From: JAJPHW01 sp963799065
GTDB lineage: Bacteria; Acidobacteriota; Terriglobia; Terriglobales; Acidobacteriaceae
Direction of reading: 5' to 3'
Length of the DNA: 64,000 bases
Assembly (NCBI GenBank): GCA_963799065.1
Contig: CAWCVJ010000001.1
Coordinates: 1,674,001-1,738,000 of the forward strand
This document shows positions 1-8,664 of this stretch, piece after piece (position 1 is the first letter of the stretch; each line of letters starts with the position of its first letter). The position numbers were made by a program, and so were the translations under genes. The notes under the pieces were generated by a model, which was not told the DNA's origin, did no database searches, and saw only the letters and a program-made list of their open reading frames with translations.

Positions 1-1536
1 TTCGGCTTCGCGTTCGTGATACTTGGCGTTGAGCACGACGTGCCGCACGCCTTTTTTCTTCAACAACTCGGACAAGCGCTCGGATTTTTCGATTGAAGTT
101 GTGCCCACTAGCACCGGCTGATCGGTCTCGTTCAACTTCTGGATGGCGTCGGCGACGGCAAAATATTTTTCCTTCTCGGTGCGATACACGACATCGGGAT
201 TCTCGATGCGCTTCATCTGCCGGTTGGTCGGAATGACCATGACTTCGAGCTTGTAGACGTTATCGAACTCCGAGGCTTCGGTTTCCGCCGTTCCCGTCAT
301 ACCGGCGAGTTTCTTGTACATGCGGAAATAATTCTGGAACGTGATCGTGGCGAGCGTCTGATTCTCGCGCTCGATCTTGACGCCTTCTTTGGCTTCGACC
401 GACTGGTGCAAGCCGTCGGACCAGCGGCGGCCGGGCATCAGGCGTCCCGTGAACTCGTCGACGATAATGACTTCGCCGTCTTTCACCACATACTCGACAT
501 CGCGCTGATAGAGCGCATGGGCCTTGATCGCGGTTTCAACATGATGCTTGAGGTCCCAGTTTTCAGGGTCGGCAATATTACTGACGCCCAGTAACTGCTC
601 AACTTTTTCCCATCCCTCATCGCTGACGGTGATGTTGCGATGCTTTTCGTCGACAACATAATCGCCGGTATAGATTTTGGGCTCGCCCGGCGGAACATCG
701 ATCTCTTCGCCTTTTTCGAGCTTGGGAATGATGCGATTGACGCGCGCATATTTGTCGGTCGACTCTTCGCTGGCTCCAGAAATGATGAGTGGGGTGCGGG
801 CTTCATCGATCAGGATGGAATCGACTTCATCGACGATGGCGTAGTTGTGCTTGCGCTGGACGCAATCGCGCAGGTCGAACTTCATGTTGTCGCGGAGATA
901 GTCGAAACCGAATTCGTTGTTCGTGCCATACGTAACATCAGCGGCATAAGCCTCGCGGCGCTCGCGATCATCGAGATCGTGAACGATGACGCCGACGGAC
1001 AAGCCGAGAAATTGATAGAGCTTGCCCATCCATTCGGAGTCGCGTTTGGCCAGGTAATCATTGACCGTAATGACGTGAACGCCGCGCCCGCTGAGGGCAT
1101 TGAGATATACGGGAAGCGTCGCGACCAGGGTTTTGCCTTCGCCGGTCTTCATTTCGGCGATCTTGCCTTGGTGCAGCACCATGCCGCCAATAAGCTGAAC
1201 GTCGAAGTGACGCATGTTGAGTACGCGCCAACTGGCCTCGCGGCAAATGGCGAAGGCTTCGACCAGAATTTCGTCGAGAATTTCTTTCACTGCCGCGGCT
1301 CGCTCGTCTTCAATCTGTTTCACGCGATCGGAGTCGGCTTCGGGCTCCTCCGGAATCTGGCTCAGGCGTTCGCGAATGCGGGACTGGAACTCGCTGGTTT
1401 TGGCGCGCAGTTGATCGTCGGAGAGCTTTTTGATCTCCGGTTCGAGCGCGTTGATGGCCTCCACTTGAGGCATCAGGCGCTTAATCTCGCGCTCGTTCTT
1501 GGTGCCGAAAACCTTGGCGATTACGGAGTGAATCAA
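1..1536 (-). CDS. secA: Protein translocase subunit SecA, N-terminal 512 residues (runs off the left edge)
   Basis: ATPase motor that drives preproteins through SecYEG at the inner membrane. The minus strand is open from 1536 to base 1. The Walker A motif MKTGEGKT lies near residues 129-136, followed by the DEVDSILIDEA motif of nucleotide-binding domain 1, the preprotein cross-linking region (FTGRLMPGRRWSDGLHQ) and the start of the second nucleotide-binding fold (VLVGTTSIEKSE). The start is TTG at 1536, preceded by an AAGGA Shine-Dalgarno; no ATG fits, and the first residues (LIHSVIAKVFGTKNERE) match the usual SecA N-terminus. Between the N-terminal helix and the Walker motif there are roughly 25 more residues than in E. 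coli, rich in Glu and Arg. The C-terminal wing, scaffold and zinc tail lie outside the window. Long plus-strand ORFs over this region are antisense shadows. Confidence 0.96.
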   Translation of the reverse strand, partial: MIHSVIAKVFGTKNEREIKRLMPQVEAINALEPEIKKLSDDQLRAKTSEFQSRIRERLSQIPEEPEADSDRVKQIEDERAAAVKEILDEILVEAFAICREASWRVLNMRHFDVQLIGGMVLHQGKIAEMKTGEGKTLVATLPVYLNALSGRGVHVITVNDYLAKRDSEWMGKLYQFLGLSVGVIVHDLDDRERREAYAADVTYGTNNEFGFDYLRDNMKFDLRDCVQRKHNYAIVDEVDSILIDEARTPLIISGASEESTDKYARVNRIIPKLEKGEEIDVPPGEPKIYTGDYVVDEKHRNITVSDEGWEKVEQLLGVSNIADPENWDLKHHVETAIKAHALYQRDVEYVVKDGEVIIVDEFTGRLMPGRRWSDGLHQSVEAKEGVKIERENQTLATITFQNYFRMYKKLAGMTGTAETEASEFDNVYKLEVMVIPTNRQMKRIENPDVVYRTEKEKYFAVADAIQKLNETDQPVLVGTTSIEKSERLSELLKKKGVRHVVLNAKYHEREAE

Positions 1537-1573
1537 GTCGAAAATCCTTGTCTTGGAAGCTAAAAGATTAGAT

Positions 1574-1594
1574 TACGCTTCACTGTAAAGCGTA
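1574..1594. repeat. Inverted repeat in the divergent secA / acyl-ligase spacer
   Basis: A perfect 7-base inverted repeat, TACGCTT - 7 bases - AAGCGTA, sits between the divergent secA and acyl-ligase genes, 38 bases upstream of the secA TTG. It could be an operator or a small hairpin in the secA leader. Only the symmetry is visible; no convincing -35/-10 pair was found beside it. Confidence 0.4.
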
Positions 1595-1702
1595 GCATAC
1601 TGGACGCGCGGCCGGGGCTCTTCTGCCCTCGCCACCATGTACAATGGCACGGTTTGGACATGGGGCTATCGTCTGCGCGGCTCCGGCATCATAACGTGAC
1701 AC

Positions 1703-4479
1703 ATGTCAACTTTTTACGATCAATTTCGCGATTGCGCCGAGCGCTGGCCCCAAAATCCTTGTCTGGAGATTCAGCGGCAGGACAAAGTCGAAAGCTACAC
1801 TTACGCCGAAGTGCGGACCATGGCTGAATCGATCGGGCGGTGGTTGGTGGAGAGTGGCTTCCCACGTGGCTCGCGCGTCGCGATTTTGGCCGACAACCAT
1901 CCCAAGTGGGTGGCAGTTTATCTCGGAATTATTGCGGGAGGTTGTGCAGCCGTCCCACTGGACACGGCGTTCCACAGTGACCAAGTGGCAAAGCTGCTTA
2001 AAGACAGCGAGGCCACGCTGATTTTTCACGATCAAAAGCGGGCGAAGACGGTGCAAGAGGCAACCGCTGGCTTGCCGGTTAAAACGGTTGTGATGGACGG
2101 CGAAACGTCGGGCGAGTCATCCTTGGGGAAACTGGAAGGCATTCTTAATGCTGGGCTGGGAAACTTTGTTGCGCTGGTTTCACCGACCGAGGAAGTGGCG
2201 GCGCTACTCTACACTTCCGGCACGACGGCCGATCCCAAGGGCGTGATGCTTACGCACGGCAACATTCTTGGGGAGGTCGCTGCCGTAGCGAGTGTAATCA
2301 AGCTGGGGCCTGACGATTCGATTCTCGGGTTGCTGCCGCTTTTCCATGTGCTTTCGCAGATGGCGAATCTTCTGCTGCCGCTGGTAAACGGGACGCGCGT
2401 CGTTTACATGGAAACGCTCAACACGACCGAGTTGCTGCGCGCACTGCAGGAACGCAACATCAGTGTGTTTTGCGTCGTTCCGCAGTTCTTTTATTTGATA
2501 CATGAACGCATCTTCAAGGAAGTCGCCAAGCGGGGAGCCCTTGCGCAAAAGGCTCTGCGTGCAATGATGAATTTCAATCGCGCCCTGCGCCGTGTTGGTC
2601 TGAATGCCGGGCCGCTACTGTTCAAGAAAGTCCATCACGTTTTTGGCCCGAGGATGCGCGTTTTGGTTACTGGCGGATCGCGCTTCACTCCCGAAATTGC
2701 CAGCGATTTTCATGCCCTCGGCATCGACATTCTGCAAGCGTATGGTTTGACGGAAACCTCCGGCGGAGCGTTCTTGAATCCTCCGGGCCATGTTGTGATC
2801 GGATCCGTGGGCAAACCGTTTGCCACGGTTGAGGGCAAGATTCACGAACCCCAGCCGCAGGAAAGTGGCCCTCCAGTGGGTGAGATTGCGATCCGTGGGC
2901 CCATCGTTATGAAGGGGTACTGGAAGCGCGATGACGCCACGGCCACCGTGCTGAAAGATGGCTGGCTACACACAGGAGATTCTCGGGTATTTCGACGCCA
3001 GCGGCAATTTGTTCATCACGGGCCGACAAAAAGATGTGATCGTGTTGAGCAATGGAAAGAATGTTTATCCCGAAGAAATTGAAGCCCACTACTTGAAGTC
3101 GCCCTATATCAAGGAGATTGCGGTCATAGGGCTGGAGGGTACTCCGGGCAATCCGACCAAAGACACTTTGCACGCCGTCGTCGTGCCCAACTTCGATGTG
3201 CTGAAAGAACGCAAAGTTGTCAATGCGAAAGAAGTGATTCGCTTCGACATTGAGGGCTTGTCGGCGGAACTGGCGTCCACTAAGCGCATCGGAGGCTATG
3301 AGATCTGGCAGGAGGATCTACCGCGCACGACCACGCGTAAGATAAAGCGTTTCGAAGTCGAGAAGCGAGTGAGAGCGAATCAGGCTAAGGGAGTTGGCGA
3401 CGGCGGCGAGATCGCTGCGCAAAAGCCGCTAACGGAAGAAGACTCGGCGTGGCTGGAACAGCCGGATGTGCAGCGTGCGATTAAAGTCATTCGCGAGGCG
3501 TCAAGCAGTCCACCTACCGAGATTGGGCCGTCGTCAAATCTCGAACTCGACCTCGGCTTCGATTCGATGAGCCGTGTTGAGCTGCTCGTCGGCTTAGAGC
3601 AGGAGTTGGGCGGCAAGATTGAAGAATCCAAGCTGGCGGACATTTACACGGTGAAGGACTTGGTGGAAGTCCTACTGGCCTCGCGTGGCGGCAATGCCGC
3701 GCCGCGCGCTCAGTTTGCAGGATGGAAAGAAGTTTCTGCGCGAAGATCCCACCGATCCCGAGGTGCTGGCCCTGTTGAATCCACAGCCCATCGCCGCGCC
3801 CATTATGTACGGGATAAGTCGAATCATCGGCCTCGTGGCGCGCACTGCTTTTCACCTGAAAGTCAGTGGAGTGGAAAAGCTTCCGCCGTCGGGACCCTTC
3901 ATTCTTTCGTCGAATCATCAGAGCTACATCGATCCTGCCGTGCTGGCAAGTGTTTTATCGCACAAACTCTTCGACCAGGCGTTTGCCGTGGGTACGAGCG
4001 AAATTTTCGGTTCAGGAATCATGCGTAAGCTGGCGCACTGGCTCCGCGTGATCGTTCTAGATCCCGACGCAAATCTGGTTCCGGCCATGCGGGCTGGGGC
4101 TTTTGGATTGCGTCGAGGGCGGGTACTCGTGCTTTATCCCGAGGGTGAGCGCTCGATTGACGGGACGCCTAAGATATTCAAGAAAGGCGCGGCGATTTTG
4201 TCGATTCATACGCAAGTACCCATCGTGCCGGTTGCGATTGAGGGATTCCACGACGCCTGGCCGCGCAACCAGAGTTTTCAGAAGTTTGCCAAGCTGAAAA
4301 TTTGCATTGGGGATTCGATCAATCCGCCGTCTGAAGCGGAAGCGTCCGACGAGGTCTATACCAAGATGACGGCGGAATTGAAACAGCGCATCGTCGAAAT
4401 GTGGGAGTCGTTGCGCCCAGCCCCTGTTACTTTGCCCGTGGATGAGTCTGATCGTAGACCTGCATCACGTGCTTCATAG
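1703..4479 (+). pseudogene. Acyl-CoA/acyl-ACP ligase - ACP - PlsC acyltransferase fusion, interrupted by two frameshifts
   Basis: Three lipid modules lie in a row on one strand but in three frames. Frame A (1703 to about 2980) is an AMP-forming ligase with the P-loop TSGTTADPKG (residues 171-180) and YGLTETSG. Frame B (about 2982 to 3728) carries the rest of the ligase (ITGRQKDVI, the RTTTRKIKR region that should hold the catalytic Lys) and a phosphopantetheine carrier domain (DLGFDSMSRVELL, Ser for the prosthetic arm). Frame C (about 3732-4479) is a 1-acyl-glycerol-3-phosphate acyltransferase with NHQSYID (HX4D) and PEGERS. Removing one T at 2980/2981 restores GDLGYFD; removing one base near 3729-3733 restores GWKKFLREDP. 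Both are +1 insertions. The codons around them look normal, so an assembly or read error is as likely as real decay. If intact, the protein would be about 925 residues and would activate and transfer fatty acids to lysophospholipid, a role like that of Aas. The 3' end overlaps xerC tail to tail by 53 bases. Confidence 0.82.
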
Positions 4480-5341
4480 TGAGCTGCGTGTAGCGTTGTG
4501 TGGTCGCGAGGCGCTCATGGCCCAGCATCTCTTGGATGGCCCGTAGGTCTGCGCCTTCCTCGAGCAAATGGGTTCCGAAGGCATGGCGGAGAGTGTGGGG
4601 ATGAACGTCGGGTGACAGGCCTTTCGAAACGGCGATGGCTTTGACGATGCGGCCCACACTGCGCGTGGTGAGGCGTCCGCCGCGGCGATTGAGTAGCAGA
4701 GCGCTCGATTTCTTCTTTACTGCGGACAAGAGCTTTTCCCGCTCCGGTAGGTAGATCGCTAGCGCGGACTTGACCGAATCTCCGAACGGCACGTAGCGTT
4801 CTTTCTTGCCCTTTCCGCGAATGAGGATCGCTTCGGCGCTGCGGCGAATATCTTCCATATTGATGCCAGTCAACTCGGAGTTGCGAATGCCGCAGCCGTA
4901 GAGCAGTTCGAGCATGAGCAGATCGCGCTCGGGAAAGGCGGCTGCCTCGGTCGTTTGGCCGTCCAGTACGGAATTCATTTCCTCGATGGTCGGAACCCGC
5001 GGCAATTTCCTGGGCAACTTTGGAGTTGCAACCAGAGCTGCCGGATTTTGCTCGACCACGCCTTCTTGTGCCAGCCAGCGGTAAAGCGATCGCAGCGCGG
5101 CCAAAGCCCTAGCGACAGAGGTCTTGGTCAAGCCTTTGTCGTAAAGATGCGATAGAAATCCGCGGATGGTGACGTGATCGATGGCGCTCCAGTCGCGACT
5201 TCCGGCGTATGCGGCGAAGACGTCGAGGTCGCCGGCATAGGCTCTGACCGTGTGCACTGAAGCATTGCGTTCACGCATGGTTCGCAGAAATCCAGCGACC
5301 GCCGCTTCCACGTCGGTTGATTGAGCTGAGGAATTCTTCAC
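4427..5341 (-). CDS. xerC: Tyrosine site-specific recombinase, XerC-like
   Basis: Tyrosine recombinase of 304 residues, the normal size for XerC/XerD, which resolve chromosome dimers at dif. The N-terminal SAM-like core-binding domain (about 10-95) is followed by the catalytic domain. The active site is complete: R153 (GCGIRNSEL), K177 (RGKGKK), H249-T-L-R252, H275 (LGHE) and nucleophile Y284 (TQRYTQ). I chose the GTG at 5341, whose bases overlap the TGA of the upstream recombinase (GTGA), giving translational coupling. The open frame runs further upstream but only through sequence that codes for the neighbour in another frame. No phage genes lie nearby, so a housekeeping Xer role is favoured over an integrase. 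Confidence 0.88.
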   Translation of the reverse strand: MKNSSAQSTDVEAAVAGFLRTMRERNASVHTVRAYAGDLDVFAAYAGSRDWSAIDHVTIRGFLSHLYDKGLTKTSVARALAALRSLYRWLAQEGVVEQNPAALVATPKLPRKLPRVPTIEEMNSVLDGQTTEAAAFPERDLLMLELLYGCGIRNSELTGINMEDIRRSAEAILIRGKGKKERYVPFGDSVKSALAIYLPEREKLLSAVKKKSSALLLNRRGGRLTTRSVGRIVKAIAVSKGLSPDVHPHTLRHAFGTHLLEEGADLRAIQEMLGHERLATTQRYTQLTMKHVMQVYDQTHPRAK

Positions 5342-6264
5342 GCCTGACGAGCCTTCGCCCGCGGATGATGCTTTTGATAAACTGTTCTTATTCGATCCAG
5401 CGCGAGATGAGTGTAAACCTGCGTGGTGGAGATGTCGGCATGGCCGAGCATGGTTTGCACGGTTCGCAAGTCTGCTCCGCTTTCCACCATGTGCGTGGCA
5501 CAACTGTGGCGCAGCATATGTGGACTGGCATGACGATCCATTCCGGCCGAGGACGCACGCACCATTTGCCACACGCGTTGACGGGTGAGTTTGCGACCGC
5601 CTCGGCCCAGGAAGAGAATTGGGGAATTTACCTGCGCTCCGAGCAGTTTGGAGCGGGCAGTTCTGATGTAATGATCGAGTGCTTCTTGGGCGGCCCTGCC
5701 GAGTGGGACGATTCGTTCTTTATCGCCTTTACCGCGCACCAGGATGCAACCGAGTTCCAGCTTAAGGTCTTCCAGCGTGACGCCGATAATTTCCGAGACG
5801 CGCAAAGCTCCCGCATAGAAAACTTCCAGCATGGCATGATCGCGCGCAGCCATCGCAACGCTTTCCGCGGAGGTTCCGGCGGAGTGGGGTTCGAGCATCG
5901 TATTCACTTCGTCCCGCGCCAGCGATTTGGGCAGGATTTTCCACTGTTTTGGAGAGTCGATGTTGAGTGTGGGATCGTGCGCTATGTGTCGATCCAGGAG
6001 CAAATATTTGTACAGATGGCGAAGCGCGGAGAGCTTGCGTCCGACCGAGCGGCCTTCAACGGCGTGACCGAAGAGTTCTTGCATGAAGTCGCCGATTTCA
6101 CTCCGTTGTGCCTGCATGAGGGTGCGCTTTCGCCTGGCCAGGAATTCTGAAAACTGCCGGATGTCGGTTTCGTAGGCGGCGAGCGTGAGACGGGCTAGTC
6201 CTTTCTCAACTTTCAGATAGTCGAGGAAGGCTGCGGTCACTTCTTGGTCTGCGCGCTGCGCCAT
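5338..6264 (-). CDS. xerD: Tyrosine site-specific recombinase, XerD-like
   Basis: Tyrosine recombinase of 308 residues, first gene of a two-gene overlapping unit with the XerC-like gene. The catalytic set is R155 (AGALRVSE), K179 (VRGKGDKER), H249-M-L-R252, H275 (LGHAD) and Y284 (TQVYTHL). The spacing matches that of the partner almost exactly, as expected if the two form a heterotetramer. The ATG at 6264 (MAQRADQE) starts just before the core-binding domain; the frame stays open for another 450 bases upstream, but that peptide is low quality and covers the DUF72 gene in another frame. There is no strong Shine-Dalgarno. Which of the two is XerC and which XerD is inferred from motif style only. 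Confidence 0.87.
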   Translation of the reverse strand: MAQRADQEVTAAFLDYLKVEKGLARLTLAAYETDIRQFSEFLARRKRTLMQAQRSEIGDFMQELFGHAVEGRSVGRKLSALRHLYKYLLLDRHIAHDPTLNIDSPKQWKILPKSLARDEVNTMLEPHSAGTSAESVAMAARDHAMLEVFYAGALRVSEIIGVTLEDLKLELGCILVRGKGDKERIVPLGRAAQEALDHYIRTARSKLLGAQVNSPILFLGRGGRKLTRQRVWQMVRASSAGMDRHASPHMLRHSCATHMVESGADLRTVQTMLGHADISTTQVYTHLALDRIRTVYQKHHPRAKARQA

Positions 6265-6354
6265 TTGAAGAGTATGCGCTGAATTCGTCTGCGAGAGGAG
6301 TGATAACCGGGATGCGGGTTGGAAGAAAAGGCAGCAAGACCTTGGGCGGGCGAA

Positions 6355-6384
6355 CAGCAGATTCCTCGATACGCTCGGAATGAC
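6355..6384. repeat. Possible dispersed extragenic repeat unit
   Basis: The spacer between the xerD-like and DUF72 genes (6265-6439) contains a 30-base segment beginning CAGCAGATTCCTCG and ending CGCTCGGAATGAC. I recall very similar strings in the intergenic DNA of Acidobacteriota genomes. Only one copy occurs in this window, so the repeat status rests on recall. Confidence 0.35.
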
Positions 6385-6439
6385 CGATCGAAAACAGCAG
6401 GGACTTCCTCCCGTGGCGCGCGAGCGAGGACGCTTGCGC

Positions 6440-7159
6440 CTACATATGCTGAGCGATTCCGCGCAGCAGGTCTTCCGCGTAGAGCGCGCCTTGAGGCGTT
6501 TCTTCATGCTTAAAGAAAGCAAAGACATCCCGGCCATGGGACACATGTTCTTGGAGTCGCTGGGACATTGCGCCGCGTTCCCCGGCTGAGTACTCCGGCT
6601 TGCGGTAACGGTAGTAGCAAAAGTCGGCAGTGACTTCGTCAGGCGTCGTGCGATCTTCGTTCTCCGCGACGCATAGCGCGCGATTATGCTTCTTGAGCAA
6701 GTCGAATATCTCATTCGAGAACCACGAGTCGTGGCGGAACTCGAAGGCTGCGCGCAGTCCGCGAGGAAGCAACTGTAGAAATCCGTCGAGAATATCAGGA
6801 GTCGCCTTCATATTCGGAGGCAACTGAAAAAGTACGACGCCCAGTTTCCCAGCATTCGCCAGAGGTTCGAGGGTCGCAAGGAAGCGAGGCAAGAACTCGT
6901 TCACGTTCTTGAGCCGCTTAAGATGCGTGATCATCTGGTGCGCCTTGATGCTCAAGCGAAACTCCGGGGGCGTTTCGTTCAGCCATTTCTGCGCTGTCGT
7001 ATCCTTCAAGAGCTGGCGGAAAGTAAAATTGACTTCGACAGAATTGAGCCGAGTCGCATAGTGTCCAAGGAACTTGGCCTGCACCAGCTTCGCGGGATAG
7101 AAATCGGGCTTCCATGTGGGATAGGCCCAGCCTGAAGTACCGACATAAACTTTCGCCAT
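6440..7159 (-). CDS. DUF72 (YecE-like) family protein
   Basis: Protein of 239 residues with the DUF72 signature: N-terminal VYVGTSGWAYPTWKPDFYP, the segment SVEVNFTFRQ, the central LGVVLFQLPP and AFEFRHDSWF, and a C-terminal VFAFFKHEETPQG. DUF72 proteins fold as TIM barrels; their biochemical role is not established, although the fold resembles phosphoryl-handling or metal-dependent barrels. The gene lies 9 bases downstream of the LigD-type polymerase-domain gene on the same strand, so the two are probably cotranscribed. DUF72 genes are often seen beside DNA-repair or end-joining genes, which agrees with this context but does not prove a role. Confidence 0.85.
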   Translation of the reverse strand: MAKVYVGTSGWAYPTWKPDFYPAKLVQAKFLGHYATRLNSVEVNFTFRQLLKDTTAQKWLNETPPEFRLSIKAHQMITHLKRLKNVNEFLPRFLATLEPLANAGKLGVVLFQLPPNMKATPDILDGFLQLLPRGLRAAFEFRHDSWFSNEIFDLLKKHNRALCVAENEDRTTPDEVTADFCYYRYRKPEYSAGERGAMSQRLQEHVSHGRDVFAFFKHEETPQGALYAEDLLRGIAQHM

Positions 7160-7168
7160 GATGGCGGA

Positions 7169-8185
7169 TTATACCTTTCTCTTTCCCGCAGTCTTGAGTG
7201 ACATTTTCTTCTTTGGCTTCGCCGCTTTTGCTTTAAGGCTCATGGATCGCGCCGAACTGTTATTAACCGAAGCCTCCGGGAATTTCGGCAGCTCCTGTTG
7301 CAGAGACTCCAGCGGCGCGAACCAGTCTCCCATGCGCGCCACTCGATCCAGCGTCTGCGCCGCCTCAAACACCAGCATCGCAGCGTCTTTTTTCTTCCAC
7401 GCTTTCTCCACTTCGTCCCATGTTATGGGAGTAGAAACGGTGGGGCGTTCGCGCGCCCGCAACGAATACACGCTAATGGTCGTCTTGTGTTCGTCGTTTT
7501 GACTCCAATCGACGAATACTTTGCCGACGCGAAGCTCCTTCTTTATATCGGAAACGACCATATCGCGGTGGTCGTTCTCCAGCAAGCGCGCCAGCGCATG
7601 AGCGAATGGCTTGGTTTGCTCGTAGCTGGTTTTGATATTCAACGGCACATAGATCTGCATTCCCTTCGAGCCGGAGGTCTTGGCGAAACTTTGCAACCCC
7701 AAATGTTCGAAAATCTCGCGCAGCCACAGCGCGACTTGGCAGCACTGCACGATATTGGCGGGTGGCCCCGGATCAAGATCAAACACGATCGACCGGGGAC
7801 AAGTAATTTCCTTCGCCAGAGACAACGAAGGATGAAGCTCGATGGCGGCCAGGTTCGCCATCCAAATTACCGTTGGTAAATCATTCGCGAGGATATAGTG
7901 AATCTCCCGTTTATTGTTTTCGCTCCAGATCGGAACCGTTTTGACCCAATCCGGTCGGTGCTTGGTGGCATTCTTTTCAAAGAAAAATTCGGCGTCGACG
8001 CCGCCAGGATAGCGCTTGAGCGTCAGGGGATGCCCGGAGAGATGAGGAATCAGTACAGGCGCGATGCGAGCGTAATAGTCGATCACCTGCCCTTTGGTGA
8101 ATCCCGTAGCAGGGTACAGAACTTTGTCGAGATTGGTGAGGGTCAGGTGCTTGCCCTCGACTTCAATGACTTGCGGTTTGCTCAC
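7169..8185 (-). CDS. LigD-type primase-polymerase domain protein (stand-alone PolDom)
   Basis: Archaeo-eukaryotic primase-fold polymerase domain of the kind found in LigD, which fills and adds (ribo)nucleotides at broken ends during Ku-dependent end joining. The 338 residues contain the start motif LTNLDKVLYPATGFTKG, the metal-binding pair in VFDLDPGPP, the nucleotide-site region TSGSKGMQIYVPL and the third acidic site in VFVDWSQND. The last 40 residues are Lys/Ala-rich and probably bind DNA. There is no ligase or phosphoesterase domain, so this is a stand-alone PolDom. Many LigD polymerases have KGLH where this one has KGMQ. Ku is not in the window. The DUF72 gene follows at 9 bases. Confidence 0.88.
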   Translation of the reverse strand: MSKPQVIEVEGKHLTLTNLDKVLYPATGFTKGQVIDYYARIAPVLIPHLSGHPLTLKRYPGGVDAEFFFEKNATKHRPDWVKTVPIWSENNKREIHYILANDLPTVIWMANLAAIELHPSLSLAKEITCPRSIVFDLDPGPPANIVQCCQVALWLREIFEHLGLQSFAKTSGSKGMQIYVPLNIKTSYEQTKPFAHALARLLENDHRDMVVSDIKKELRVGKVFVDWSQNDEHKTTISVYSLRARERPTVSTPITWDEVEKAWKKKDAAMLVFEAAQTLDRVARMGDWFAPLESLQQELPKFPEASVNNSSARSMSLKAKAAKPKKKMSLKTAGKRKV

Positions 8186-8269
8186 TCGCCAACTCCAGAT
8201 GAGTTTTCCCAGCGCAACCGAGCCGAGTTCCTACTATGATGACCATAATTTAAGCACAGGAGATCTGCC

Positions 8270-8605
8270 ATCAGAACGGTTAACCTTAAAGCCGATATGC
8301 CTCCGGTTCAGGAGGCGCTACAGCGCTTGGGGCGCGAGCTGGCCTTGGCCCGGCAGCAGGGCGAAGCGCTGCTTAAAATCGTTCACGGCTACGGATCGAC
8401 GGGGAGCGGAGGCGAGATTCGCATCGCCGTGCAAAAGAGGTTGGTACAAATGGAGCAAAATAAAGAGATTCGCGCCTGCATTTTCGGCGAACACTGGGCG
8501 AAGTCAGATGAACGTGCCTGGGCCTTGCTGAAAGCACGGCCGGATTTGAAACGGGACGGCCATTTGGGGCGGAAGAATCTGGGCATTACGATCGTTTTGC
8601 TGTGA
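8270..8605 (+). CDS. Small Smr-domain-like protein, probable AUC start codon
   Basis: A protein of about 111 residues with the Smr hallmark LKIVHGYGSTGSGGEIR followed by a C-terminal segment ending GRKNLGITIVLL; Smr domains act as nicking nucleases or RNA-binding nucleases. An in-frame ATG exists at 8297 but has no Shine-Dalgarno and would cut off the first strand of the domain. Upstream in frame, AGGAGA at 8258-8263 lies 6 bases before ATC at 8270, followed by Arg-Thr-Val-Asn-Leu-Lys-Ala-Asp-Met-Pro. Relatives as I recall them begin Met-Arg-Thr-Val-(Asn/Asp)-Leu, so the ATC sits where Met belongs. The frame closes with TAA at 8246 and offers no ATG, GTG or TTG in between. AUC initiation, or a recent ATG-to-ATC change, is therefore the best reading. 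The gene is divergent from the LigD-type gene. Confidence 0.72.
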   Translation: MRTVNLKADMPPVQEALQRLGRELALARQQGEALLKIVHGYGSTGSGGEIRIAVQKRLVQMEQNKEIRACIFGEHWAKSDERAWALLKARPDLKRDGHLGRKNLGITIVLL

Positions 8606-8664
8606 TGAGCCCTCCGTTAGCCTTGCGTCGAACTGCTTCCCGCCGTGATACTAGAAATATCCTT

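Noticed and set aside
406..1563. Long plus-strand ORFs across the secA region
   Set aside because: They are antisense to a clear secA reading frame, lack any recognisable domain and show the codon pattern of a shadow.
4427..6264. Phage integrase or integrative element hypothesis for the recombinase pair
   Set aside because: No phage, conjugation or cargo genes, no flanking tRNA and no direct repeats are visible; normal Xer length and motifs fit housekeeping proteins.
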